Assembly: GCF_027941775.1 (NCBI RefSeq)
Contig: NZ_CP115917.1
Coordinates: forward strand, 157,001-221,000
Source of the DNA: Tenacibaculum pacificus
GTDB lineage: Bacteria > Bacteroidota > Bacteroidia > Flavobacteriales > Flavobacteriaceae
Reading direction: 5' to 3'
DNA length: 64,000 nucleotides
The translations under genes were made by a program, and so were the position numbers. Positions 54,834-62,718 of the stretch are shown in pieces. A model generated the notes under the pieces. The model did no database searches, was not told the origin of the DNA, and saw only the letters and a list, made by a program, of their open reading frames with translations. Position 1 is the stretch's first letter, and the number at the start of each line of letters is the position of its first letter.

Positions 54834-55223
54834 TTGTTACAAAAACTAAGTATATATTTTTTCATTTTATTATACATGCTTGCTATGTTGCGCCCTATTG
54901 CGCCATTTGTTGAGTATGCTATAAATTATGATTATATATCAAAAGTATTATGTATCAATAAAGACAAACCGATGCTTCAGTGTAATGGTAAATGTCAATT
55001 AATGCTAAAAATAGCAGAACAACAAGATGATGATTTTAAATCATTACGAATTGTAGCGAAAGATTATCCAATAGGTTTTGTTGAATTTATAGGTGTACCA
55101 AAGAAAACTTTAATAACACTTCATAAAAAGGCATTATTTTCATACAATCAAACATATTCTTATTTGTTTGAGGTGTCTATATTTCATCCACCCAACACTT
55201 TACTTTTATATAGGTTCGCTTAA
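54834..55223 (+). CDS. Small membrane-anchored Cys protein at the head of the metal locus
   Basis: 129 residues from TTG 54834; a later ATG at 54876 (MLAMLRPIAPF) is possible, so the start is uncertain. One N-terminal hydrophobic segment (about 6-20) is followed by a periplasmic-type part with Cys40, and Cys50/Cys54 in the motif CNGKC, then a Lys/Asp-rich stretch and IGVPKK. I do not recognise a family name, though similar short proteins occur beside metal-uptake genes in Bacteroidota. The CxxxC and its place upstream of mbnP suggest copper binding or thiol exchange. Reads toward mbnP with a 106-base gap. Confidence 0.55.
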   Translation: MLQKLSIYFFILLYMLAMLRPIAPFVEYAINYDYISKVLCINKDKPMLQCNGKCQLMLKIAEQQDDDFKSLRIVAKDYPIGFVEFIGVPKKTLITLHKKALFSYNQTYSYLFEVSIFHPPNTLLLYRFA

Positions 55224-55329
55224 TATTCACTGGTGTTTTTAACACGGGGTTTATTGGCTGTTTTATTAATTTTTTTAAAATAATTTGTTGATGATTTCAA
55301 TAGTTCATCAGCATATAAACACATATAAA

Positions 55330-56130
55330 ATGAAAAAAATATTTAATTTATTAGCAATTACTATTGCTTTTACTTTCGCTTCTTGTAATAACGATGATAC
55401 TCCTTCAACTTTAGAAGGAACAAATAATGTTTCAATTGAATTTGATGCTTCTTTTGGAGATGATGATTTAATTTTAGGAAGTTCATATACTACTGAAAAT
55501 GCTGAAAAGTTAAAAATATCATCTTTTGATTACATTCTAAGTAATTTTATCTTAGTAACTGATAATGGTGTTGAGATAGAATATCCAAAGGAAAAAGGCT
55601 ACTTTATTATTAGTGAAGGAGGCGTAGATAAAAAGAAAAATGTAAAAGTTATTTTAGAAGATATTCCTGCAGGAACTTATAATAAAGTGAAATTTGGTAT
55701 TGGTATAGATCAAGAAAGATATATTGATGGACAAGCTGCACAAGAAGATTTTTGGACAAAAGCCGAAGATTACAGTTTAACATGGAGCTGGCAAGCAGGT
55801 TATAAATTTGTTGTTTTAGAAGGTGATTTTACATCAGAAACTCAAACTGAAGAAAGTAAATTTATGTTACATATTGCGAGTAGAGGTACTACTGTTGATT
55901 TATATAAAGAAGTAGAATTATCTATGGAAACAGCTTTAGTTAGTAATGATAAATCTCCGCAAATACATATTAAAGTAAATGCTGATAAGATGCTTGATGG
56001 TTCTAATAAGATTAAATTATCTGAAGGAGAAACTATTATGGGAGGAGATAAAGCTGCTTTAATTGCTGATAACAATAAAGAAATGTTTTCGGTACATCAC
56101 GTACATAATGGAAGTGATAGTCATCACTAA
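55330..56130 (+). CDS. mbnP: MbnP-like periplasmic copper-binding lipoprotein
   Basis: 266 residues from ATG 55330; the frame is open to 55285 but only this start gives the lipoprotein signal (MKKIFNLLAITIAFTFASC, Cys at 19). The mature part matches the MbnP family: VSIEFDASFGD near residue 34, LKISSFDYILSNFILV near residue 61, IPAGTYNKVKFGIGID near residue 112, and the Trp-rich YSLTWSWQAGYKF near residues 148-160. In MbnP a Trp is oxidised to kynurenine by the partner MbnH and the product binds copper. Trp152 and Trp154 are the candidates here. The C-terminus is His-rich (HHVHNGSDSHH). A strong hairpin separates it from mbnH. Confidence 0.85.
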   Translation: MKKIFNLLAITIAFTFASCNNDDTPSTLEGTNNVSIEFDASFGDDDLILGSSYTTENAEKLKISSFDYILSNFILVTDNGVEIEYPKEKGYFIISEGGVDKKKNVKVILEDIPAGTYNKVKFGIGIDQERYIDGQAAQEDFWTKAEDYSLTWSWQAGYKFVVLEGDFTSETQTEESKFMLHIASRGTTVDLYKEVELSMETALVSNDKSPQIHIKVNADKMLDGSNKIKLSEGETIMGGDKAALIADNNKEMFSVHHVHNGSDSHH

Positions 56131-56142
56131 AAAACTATAAAA

Positions 56143-56190
56143 ACCAACAGCATTACATTAAAAAATTATCGATTATGTAATGTTGTTGGT
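56143..56190 (+). promoter_or_regulatory. Stable hairpin between mbnP and mbnH
   Basis: Arms ACCAACAGCATTACAT and ATGTAATGTTGTTGGT pair over 16 bases with one G-U, loop of 16 bases. A T tail is weak (TCTATTTT). It begins 12 bases after the mbnP stop and ends 31 before the mbnH ATG; it could be a partial terminator or a 3' stabiliser that lets mbnP be made in excess. Confidence 0.55.
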
Positions 56191-56221
56191 TCTATTTTAA
56201 TCATCCTAAATATTTATACAA

Positions 56222-57262
56222 ATGAAGAAGATTCTACTATTTATAGTTAGTATCTGTCTTTTTACAAGTTGTAATAAAGACCAAGGAGTTTATGAAAAAG
56301 TTCCATTAGCTTTTGAAAAACCTAGTAATTTTCCAGAAATAAAATATAACTTAGATAATAATCCGTTAACAGAAAAAGGATTTGAGTTAGGTAAAAAATT
56401 GTTTTATGAAGGGAAATTATCTTCTGATGGAGTAGTTGCTTGTGCATTTTGTCATCAACAAAAATTTGCATTTACACATCATGGGCATACTTTTAGTCAT
56501 GGAGTTGATAATAGAGAAGGTACTCGTAATGCACCACCTATACAGAACATGGCGTTTCAAAGTCAATTTGCATGGGATGGAGCTGCTTTTCATCTAGATT
56601 TATTTTCGATAATTCCTATAACGAACCCTGATGAAATGGGGGAAACAGTTACCAATATTTTAGCTAAATTAAAGCAAGATAAGGCTTATGAAAATTTATA
56701 TTCTTTGGCTTTTGATGATGGTAAAATAAATACAGAAAATACTTTAAAGGCATTATCTCAATTTATGATTATGATGGTTTCTTCAAACTCGAAATACGAT
56801 AAATATGTTAGAGATGAAGAAGGTGGAGTTTTTACTGATGATGAAAAAGAGGGTTTAAAACTATTTGAAAACAAATGTGCTTCTTGTCATAAAACAGCTT
56901 TATTTACGGATGATTCTTTTAGAAATAATGGTTTGCCAATTAATCAAGAAATTAACGATTTAGGTAGAATGCGTGTTACTCTTTTAGAAGATGATAAATT
57001 TAAATTTAAAGTTCCTAGTTTAAGAAACATAGCATTAACAGCACCTTATATGCACGATGGTCGTTTTGGGTCGTTAAAATCGGTACTTAATTTTTATGCT
57101 AACGGAGTAGAAGAAACTACAAATTTAGATCCATTATTAAAACACTCAGATGGTAGCTTAGGTATTTTAATGTCTGCCAATGAGAAAAATAAAATTATTG
57201 CATTTTTAAACACATTAACTGATGAAGAATTTATTAAAGATAAAAGATTTGCTGAAAATTAA
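56222..57262 (+). CDS. mbnH: MbnH-like di-heme peroxidase (cytochrome c peroxidase/MauG family)
   Basis: 346 residues. Lipoprotein signal MKKILLFIVSICLFTSC with Cys17. Two c-type haem motifs: CAFCH at residues 74-78 and CASCH at residues 219-223. Other family points are GKKLFYEGKLSSDG near residue 58, ATRNAPPIQN-type block (REGTRNAPPIQNMAF) near residue 98, DPDEMG as NPDEMGE near residue 135, and APYMHDGRFGSLKSVL near residue 285. In methanobactin-linked operons MbnH oxidises a Trp of MbnP to kynurenine. The mbnP gene directly upstream supports this role here rather than peroxide removal. No methanobactin genes are present. The next gene overlaps its 3' end by up to 41 bases. Confidence 0.87.
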   Translation: MKKILLFIVSICLFTSCNKDQGVYEKVPLAFEKPSNFPEIKYNLDNNPLTEKGFELGKKLFYEGKLSSDGVVACAFCHQQKFAFTHHGHTFSHGVDNREGTRNAPPIQNMAFQSQFAWDGAAFHLDLFSIIPITNPDEMGETVTNILAKLKQDKAYENLYSLAFDDGKINTENTLKALSQFMIMMVSSNSKYDKYVRDEEGGVFTDDEKEGLKLFENKCASCHKTALFTDDSFRNNGLPINQEINDLGRMRVTLLEDDKFKFKVPSLRNIALTAPYMHDGRFGSLKSVLNFYANGVEETTNLDPLLKHSDGSLGILMSANEKNKIIAFLNTLTDEEFIKDKRFAEN

Positions 57263-58220
57263 AAAAACATACTTGTTATTTTTTACTTTATTAACTACAG
57301 TTATGTATTCAGAAAATCCTTTTCCTTCTGATTACCGTCTTTTTTTAGAAGAAGATTGTGATGCTTGTGGTTGCAGTAATAATGGAGGTAGTTTAGGCAT
57401 GGGAGGTATTCTTGAAAATAATTTTATTGGAGTTAGGTATTTACATCAACAATATGAATCAAAAGATGGTATTTTTAATAATTCGCCTAAAATAGAAGAA
57501 TCATTTAATACCATGCAAATTTGGTCACGTATTCCAATTACATCAAAATTAGATGTACAAGTATTTGTTCCTTATCATTTTCATACTAGAAATTATATTG
57601 ATAAATCTACTCAAATAAGCGGTTTAGGAGATGTAAGTTTATTTGCAAATTATACGTTAATTAATCAACAAAAAGGAGCGTATAATGAAACTTCAGATAA
57701 AGTAACATCAACAAATCATTTGTTAAAAATAGGAGGGGGGATAAAACTTCCAACAGGTAGTTTTAATGAAAAAAATAATAATGCTATTAATCCGAGTTTT
57801 CAATTAGGAACAGGAAGCGTAGATTATATAGCCAATGTACAATATGTATACAAGTATAATAAATTAGGAGTTACAAATTATGTAAATTATTATTATAAAA
57901 CAATCAATAAAAAAGAGTATAAATTTGGAAATCAATTCAATTTTAACAGTGCTTTTTTCTATGTTTTTAAAGATAATCAAAAGCATTCTTTTGTACCTTC
58001 TTTAGGTGTTTCAGGTGAGTTTTATCAAAGTAATGAAAAATTTAACTTAGAGATAAAAAATACCAAAGGACATGCTTTGTTTACAAATATTGGTTTTGAA
58101 TATAATACAGAAAAAATAACTTTTGGAGCATTAGGAATGTATCCAATAAATCAAAATTTAGCTCAAGGAACTATTGATGTAAAGTATAGAACAAGTTTAT
58201 ACTTTAATTATAATTTTTAA
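57222..58220 (+). CDS. Outer membrane beta-barrel protein of the MbnP/MbnH locus
   Basis: 332 residues from ATG 57222, overlapping mbnH; TTG at 57249 is an alternative that gives a cleaner signal peptide (LKIKKTYLLFFTLLTTV). The mature N-terminus has DCDACGCSNNGGSLGMGG, with three cysteines in C-x2-C-x-C, a plausible metal-binding plug before the barrel. The rest alternates strands with Tyr/Phe and ends with the aromatic SLYFNYNF. Barrels with similar Cys starts occur beside MbnP/MbnH genes, so a role in metal or haem passage is inferred. The TonB-dependent receptor follows after 61 bases. Confidence 0.7.
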   Translation: MKNLLKIKDLLKIKKTYLLFFTLLTTVMYSENPFPSDYRLFLEEDCDACGCSNNGGSLGMGGILENNFIGVRYLHQQYESKDGIFNNSPKIEESFNTMQIWSRIPITSKLDVQVFVPYHFHTRNYIDKSTQISGLGDVSLFANYTLINQQKGAYNETSDKVTSTNHLLKIGGGIKLPTGSFNEKNNNAINPSFQLGTGSVDYIANVQYVYKYNKLGVTNYVNYYYKTINKKEYKFGNQFNFNSAFFYVFKDNQKHSFVPSLGVSGEFYQSNEKFNLEIKNTKGHALFTNIGFEYNTEKITFGALGMYPINQNLAQGTIDVKYRTSLYFNYNF

Positions 58221-58281
58221 AGAATAAAAAATATTAATATTTAAAATAGATACTTAAATATCAATAGAACAAAATACAATA

Positions 58282-60624
58282 ATGAAAAAAACAATAATAA
58301 TTTTATTCATAGCGCTTTTAGTGCCTATGATTAATGGTTTTGCACAAATAGTATATAAAGGAAAAATTACTGATAAAAATAATAACCCTATTATAGGAGC
58401 TACTATTATTTCTAGTAATAATAAAGGAACAGCTTCTGATTTTGAAGGTGGTTTTTCTATCAAATTAAAAAATCCGAAAGTAAAAATTACAACAGTTGGA
58501 TATCAAACAAAAATTGTAACATTTTTAAATAAGTTAAACACAATTCAATTAGAAGAAGACTTAGAAAGTTTAGAGGAGGTAATTATATCAGCAAGTAGAG
58601 AGGTTCAAAAACGAAAAGATATTCCTGCAGCAATTGGAATAGTATCTGAAAAAGATATTGAAGAAACAAAAGCTTTTGGAATCGAACAGTTGGTAAATCA
58701 AGTTCCTGGAGTGTATATGAGTACTTCAATGGCGGCAAGTAATGAACAACATATGATGGCTATTCGTAGTCCGATATCAACAAAATCGTTGTTTTTATAC
58801 TTAGAAGATGGTTTGCCGATTCGTCCTGTTGCGGTGTTTAATCACAATGCTTTGTTGGAAATGAATAGTACTGCTTTTGGTAGAGTTGAGGTAGTAAAAG
58901 GACCTGCATCGAGTATTTATGGAAGTGAAGCTATTGGAGGAAGTATTAATTTTATGACTAAAAATCCGAGAAAAGAATTCGGAGGATCTGTCGATATTGA
59001 AGCAAATACTTTAGGATTACAAAAAATAGGAGCAGAAATATCAACAACAGTTTTAGATAAACACGGTTTTTATGTAGGTGTACATAAAATACGTCGTGTA
59101 AATGGATTACTTGAACATTCTGATTATGAAAAATTTGCGATTACTTTTAAAAATGTAAACGATTTTTCTGAAAATTTACGTTGGACAAATACTGTTTCTT
59201 TTATCGATTTTCGTTCAGATATGGGATCAAGTTCTTTATCCGAAGAAAATTATTTAGCAGGAAAATATAAGAGTAATCACACGTTTGCAGAAAGAGTTGC
59301 TACAACTTTACGTTTTCGTACTACGTTAGATAAAAAATGGAATGAGAACAATAAAACGTCTTTTAATTTTATCTATAGAAATAACGAAATGAATCAAATT
59401 CCTTCTTATAGAATTTCAACAAGAAGTCCGTTTGGAGAAATTAATTCGAATAAATTTACAAGTGCAGTAGGGCTTGTGCAACATAAAATAGACTTTAATT
59501 TTGCTGATGCTTCTTTAATTGTTGGTGGTACTGTTGATTATTCTCCGCAAGATTATTATGCCAAGAAAATTGAAGTAACTTATAATGAAGATACACAAAA
59601 GTTTGTTAGTTATAAAATGACTGATTTGTATAATATGTTTTATCAGGCTGATATTTTAAATTATGCAACTTATGCTCAATTTGAAATTTCGCCGTTAGAT
59701 AATTTGAAATTAACAGCCGCGGTTCGTTACGATGGTTTTAGTTATGATTACGATAATAAAGATGAAGGAGCTTCAGGAGTTAATGACCAAAAAGTAACTT
59801 ATAATAATATTTCGCCTAAAGTTGGATTAAATTATAATATCACTAATAAATCAGGGATTTACTCAAATTATTCAAAAGGATTTACTCCGCCACAAATAGG
59901 TTCGTTATTTAGAAATAGCGGTATTGAAGGAGAAGTTTACAAATTAAAACCAGCAAATTTTGATAATTATGAAATTGGAGGATATGTTACTGTAAATTCT
60001 GAGATTAAATTAGATGTTGCTGTATATCGATTAGACGGTAAAAACAGATTAGTTACAACTTCTGATGATAGCGGAAATTATTTACAGCAAAATGCTGGAA
60101 AAACTCGTTCGCAAGGAGTTGAGTTAGGTTTTAATTGGGAAATATTAAATAACTTAACTTTTGATTATAACGGAAGTTATGCATCACATAAATATCTTGA
60201 TTTTTATGAGGCTGTAAAAGATAATAAAACAAAAACATATTCAAAAATTGACCATTCAAATACGGATATGCAAACTGCGCCAAATTATATCGCTTCAATG
60301 TCGTTAAAATATAAGCCTATTGATAATTTATTATTGACTTTACAGCACGAGCAAATAGGAAAATATAATACTAGTTATGAAAATCAAGTAGTAATTGGAG
60401 AAGATACTTTAGGAAACGATATTATGGGAACGGCTGTTTATGATGGGCATCATCTTTTTAATTTAAAAGCTGTTTATACTTACAAAAAAATTGATATTTG
60501 TGCACAAGCTTTAAATATTTTTGATGAATTATATTCTACAAGAGCTTCTTATCGATATGGTAAAAACTCTTATAGTGTAGGTGCTCCAAGAGCATTTCAT
60601 TTTGGAATGAAGTATAACTTTTAA
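58282..60624 (+). CDS. TonB-dependent receptor of the MbnP/MbnH locus
   Basis: 780 residues. Signal peptide (MKKTIIILFIALLVPMING) then a carboxypeptidase-like domain, about residues 22-100 (IVYKGKITDKNNNPIIGATI). The plug, about residues 110-225, has EQLVNQVPGVYMSTSMAAS, HMMAIRSPISTKSLFLYLED and the box YGSEAIGGSINFMTKNPR. The barrel ends with FHFGMKYNF. Met and His residues near the plug (EQHMMAIRSP) would suit a metal or metallophore ligand. Together with the two preceding genes it suggests uptake of a copper complex; the exact ligand is not known. Closed by a terminator five bases after the stop. Confidence 0.88.
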   Translation: MKKTIIILFIALLVPMINGFAQIVYKGKITDKNNNPIIGATIISSNNKGTASDFEGGFSIKLKNPKVKITTVGYQTKIVTFLNKLNTIQLEEDLESLEEVIISASREVQKRKDIPAAIGIVSEKDIEETKAFGIEQLVNQVPGVYMSTSMAASNEQHMMAIRSPISTKSLFLYLEDGLPIRPVAVFNHNALLEMNSTAFGRVEVVKGPASSIYGSEAIGGSINFMTKNPRKEFGGSVDIEANTLGLQKIGAEISTTVLDKHGFYVGVHKIRRVNGLLEHSDYEKFAITFKNVNDFSENLRWTNTVSFIDFRSDMGSSSLSEENYLAGKYKSNHTFAERVATTLRFRTTLDKKWNENNKTSFNFIYRNNEMNQIPSYRISTRSPFGEINSNKFTSAVGLVQHKIDFNFADASLIVGGTVDYSPQDYYAKKIEVTYNEDTQKFVSYKMTDLYNMFYQADILNYATYAQFEISPLDNLKLTAAVRYDGFSYDYDNKDEGASGVNDQKVTYNNISPKVGLNYNITNKSGIYSNYSKGFTPPQIGSLFRNSGIEGEVYKLKPANFDNYEIGGYVTVNSEIKLDVAVYRLDGKNRLVTTSDDSGNYLQQNAGKTRSQGVELGFNWEILNNLTFDYNGSYASHKYLDFYEAVKDNKTKTYSKIDHSNTDMQTAPNYIASMSLKYKPIDNLLLTLQHEQIGKYNTSYENQVVIGEDTLGNDIMGTAVYDGHHLFNLKAVYTYKKIDICAQALNIFDELYSTRASYRYGKNSYSVGAPRAFHFGMKYNF

Positions 60625-60628
60625 CACG

Positions 60629-60663
60629 AAAAAACTTCTTATCTATTAAGATAAGAAGTTTTT
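60629..60663 (+). terminator. Terminator or attenuator between the TonB-dependent receptor and PepSY genes
   Basis: Perfect 15-base stem AAAAACTTCTTATCT / AGATAAGAAGTTTTT with a four-base loop and T run. It lies only 15 bases before the PepSY ATG, so it may attenuate rather than fully stop transcription. Confidence 0.8.
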
Positions 60664-60677
60664 AAATTTTTTATAAA

Positions 60678-61913
60678 ATGAAAAATAGAAAACTAAATCA
60701 ATGGCTTTGGAAATGGCATTTTATTGCAGGAATTATTTCCTTGCCTTTTATATTGGTGTTATCTATTACTGGAGCTATTTATTTGTTCAATCCAGATGTA
60801 GAAAGTAAAGAGGTTGCAAAAATTCAAGACGTTGAAAATTTGCATAAAACACCAATTTCGTATCAACAACAGTGGGAGAATGCTAAAGAAAAATTAAAAA
60901 AGAAACCAAGTTCAATGGTTATTAATACAAATCCTGATAAAGCAACAGCATTTATTTCAGGTAGGTTCAGTCATAAAACAACAGTTTTTGTAAATCAATA
61001 TACAGGTGAAGCTACAGGAACTTTTAGTCCTAAAGATACTTGGATGTACACCGTTAGAAAATTACATGGTGAGTTATTAGGAGGCAAAATAGGAACTAAA
61101 ATTATTGAGTTAATTGCCAGTTGGATGGTGGTTTTAATTTTAACAGGAATCTATATTTGGTGGCCATTTTCTAGTGGGATAAAAGGTGTTTTTACAATCC
61201 GATTTAAAGAAGGAAAAAGAATTTTATTTAGAGATTTACATGCTGTTACAGGTTTTTGGATGTCTCTTTTATTATTACTTGTTTTAGCGGGTGGTTTACC
61301 TTGGACAGATGTTTTTGGAAGTAATTTTAAATGGGTTCAAAAAGTAACCAATACAGGATTTCCTAAAACATGGAGCGGACGTGGTTTAACATCCGAAGTA
61401 AAAGAAAAAAGAATGACCATTGAAGAAATGGTTGCTATTGCAAATCAGCAAAAATTACAAGGAACTGTTAGTATTGGTTTGCCAAAATCAGCAAAAAGTA
61501 CTTTTAGTGTTTCGAATAGTACTTTTCCTTTAGATGCTCAAAAAAAGTTGCATTTCGATCAGTATTCAGGTAAATTAATAAAAGAACATACTTGGAGCGA
61601 TGTCGGGTTTTTAATGCGTGGCAGAATGTGGGTTATGGCATTTCATCAAGGGCAATTTGGTGGTTGGAATTGGTGGTTGATGTTTGGCGTTGCTGTGGGT
61701 TTAACATTAATGACTGTTGCAGGTTTATTTTCGTATTTATATAGAAAACAAAAAGGAAGTTGGTGTATTCCAAAAGTATCATCTCAATTTAAAGTAGGGA
61801 AATCAATTTTATTGATATTGGTGTTATTAGCTATTTTATTACCTGTTTTTGGTGTGAGTCTAATTTTGATTTTAATCGTTGAAAAACTTTTTAAATTTAA
61901 AAAAACTCATTAA
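60678..61913 (+). CDS. PepSY-associated inner membrane protein
   Basis: 411 residues with four membrane segments (about 15-37, 155-175, 200-220 and 345-365). The start LWKWHFIAGIISLPFILVLSITGAIYLF, seen in parts, the RKLHGELLGG near residue 128, LHAVTGFWMSLLLLL near residue 193 and the central FLMRGRMWVMAFHQGQFGG near residue 315 are hallmarks of the PepSY-TM family. Such proteins act as reductases or regulators for metal-chelate uptake (FsrB/PiuB-like) next to TonB-dependent receptors. The position supports reduction of the imported metal complex, most likely copper or iron. It may be expressed by read-through of the terminator before it. Confidence 0.87.
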   Translation: MKNRKLNQWLWKWHFIAGIISLPFILVLSITGAIYLFNPDVESKEVAKIQDVENLHKTPISYQQQWENAKEKLKKKPSSMVINTNPDKATAFISGRFSHKTTVFVNQYTGEATGTFSPKDTWMYTVRKLHGELLGGKIGTKIIELIASWMVVLILTGIYIWWPFSSGIKGVFTIRFKEGKRILFRDLHAVTGFWMSLLLLLVLAGGLPWTDVFGSNFKWVQKVTNTGFPKTWSGRGLTSEVKEKRMTIEEMVAIANQQKLQGTVSIGLPKSAKSTFSVSNSTFPLDAQKKLHFDQYSGKLIKEHTWSDVGFLMRGRMWVMAFHQGQFGGWNWWLMFGVAVGLTLMTVAGLFSYLYRKQKGSWCIPKVSSQFKVGKSILLILVLLAILLPVFGVSLILILIVEKLFKFKKTH

Positions 61914-61970
61914 AACTACTTTTAACAAAAGTATAGCTAATGATTACGGAATAGTTTTTGTAAGTATTTG

Positions 61971-61978
61971 TAATTTTG
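61971..61978 (+). promoter_or_regulatory. -7 promoter element for the DUF2911 gene
   Basis: TAATTTTG, exact TAnnTTTG match, 42 bases before ATG 62021. Confidence 0.5.
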
Positions 61979-62020
61979 AAGACGAAATAGTCATAATAAC
62001 AACTTTTAAAATAATTTATA

Positions 62021-62563
62021 ATGAAAAATAGAATCTTTCTTACAGCGGTTTTAATGCTTACAGTATTTTTTTCTAATACTGTAATGGGGCAGAAATTTGA
62101 AAAATTAGATAGAAGCCCGATGGATGCCGCAAGTTATCCAAGTAGTTCTCGTATTTCAGATAAATTAGTGAAAGTAATTTACAGCCGTCCGCAATTAAAA
62201 AGAAGAGCTATTTCTAAATTAGCACCGAATGAAAAAGTTTGGAGAACAGGAGCTAACGAAGCTCCAGAAATTACGTTTTATAAAGATGTAAATTTTGGAG
62301 GTAAAGAAGTTAAATCAGGAACTTATACTTTGTTTACGATTCCTGGGGATAAAGAATGGACGGTAATTTTAAGTACAGCAAAAAATGTTTGGGGTGCTTA
62401 TTCTTATAGTGAATCTGAAGATGTGGTAAGAGTATCGGCTACTATTTCTAAATCAAAAAAATCGATTGAAGCATTTTCAATTGTATTCAACGGACAAGAA
62501 AATGATGCAATCATGTATTTAGGATGGGGAAAAGTAATTGTATCTGTACCAGTAAAAGGATAA
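62021..62563 (+). CDS. DUF2911 family exported protein
   Basis: 180 residues with a signal peptide (MKNRIFLTAVLMLTVFFSNTVMGQ). The mature part has the DUF2911 signature: KVIYSRPQLKRRAI near residue 53, NEKVWRTGANEAPEITFYKD near residue 71, SGTYTLFTIPGDKEWTVI near residue 99, and ENDAIMYLGWGKVIVSVPV at the end. The family is common in Bacteroidota and has no known function. Single-gene unit between its promoter and terminator. Confidence 0.88.
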   Translation: MKNRIFLTAVLMLTVFFSNTVMGQKFEKLDRSPMDAASYPSSSRISDKLVKVIYSRPQLKRRAISKLAPNEKVWRTGANEAPEITFYKDVNFGGKEVKSGTYTLFTIPGDKEWTVILSTAKNVWGAYSYSESEDVVRVSATISKSKKSIEAFSIVFNGQENDAIMYLGWGKVIVSVPVKG

Positions 62564-62585
62564 TCATAAGCGATTAAATAATAGT

Positions 62586-62632
62586 AAAAAACTAGGTTTG
62601 AAAATCATACGATTTTTGAACCTAGTTTTTTT
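62586..62632 (+). terminator. Rho-independent terminator after the DUF2911 gene
   Basis: Stem AAAACTAGGTT ... AACCTAGTTTT with inner GAAAATC / GATTTTT pairing and T run, 23 bases after the stop. Confidence 0.82.
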
Positions 62633-62689
62633 TGCTTCAGTTTGTTTTTATTAGCAATAAATAAACAAATATATTATTTAAAATAAACG

Positions 62690-62697
62690 TAAATTTG
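62690..62697 (+). promoter_or_regulatory. -7 promoter element for leuS
   Basis: TAAATTTG, exact TAnnTTTG match, 22 bases before the leuS ATG at 62719. Confidence 0.6.
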
Positions 62698-62718
62698 TAG
62701 CTTCTTAAACGAAATACA

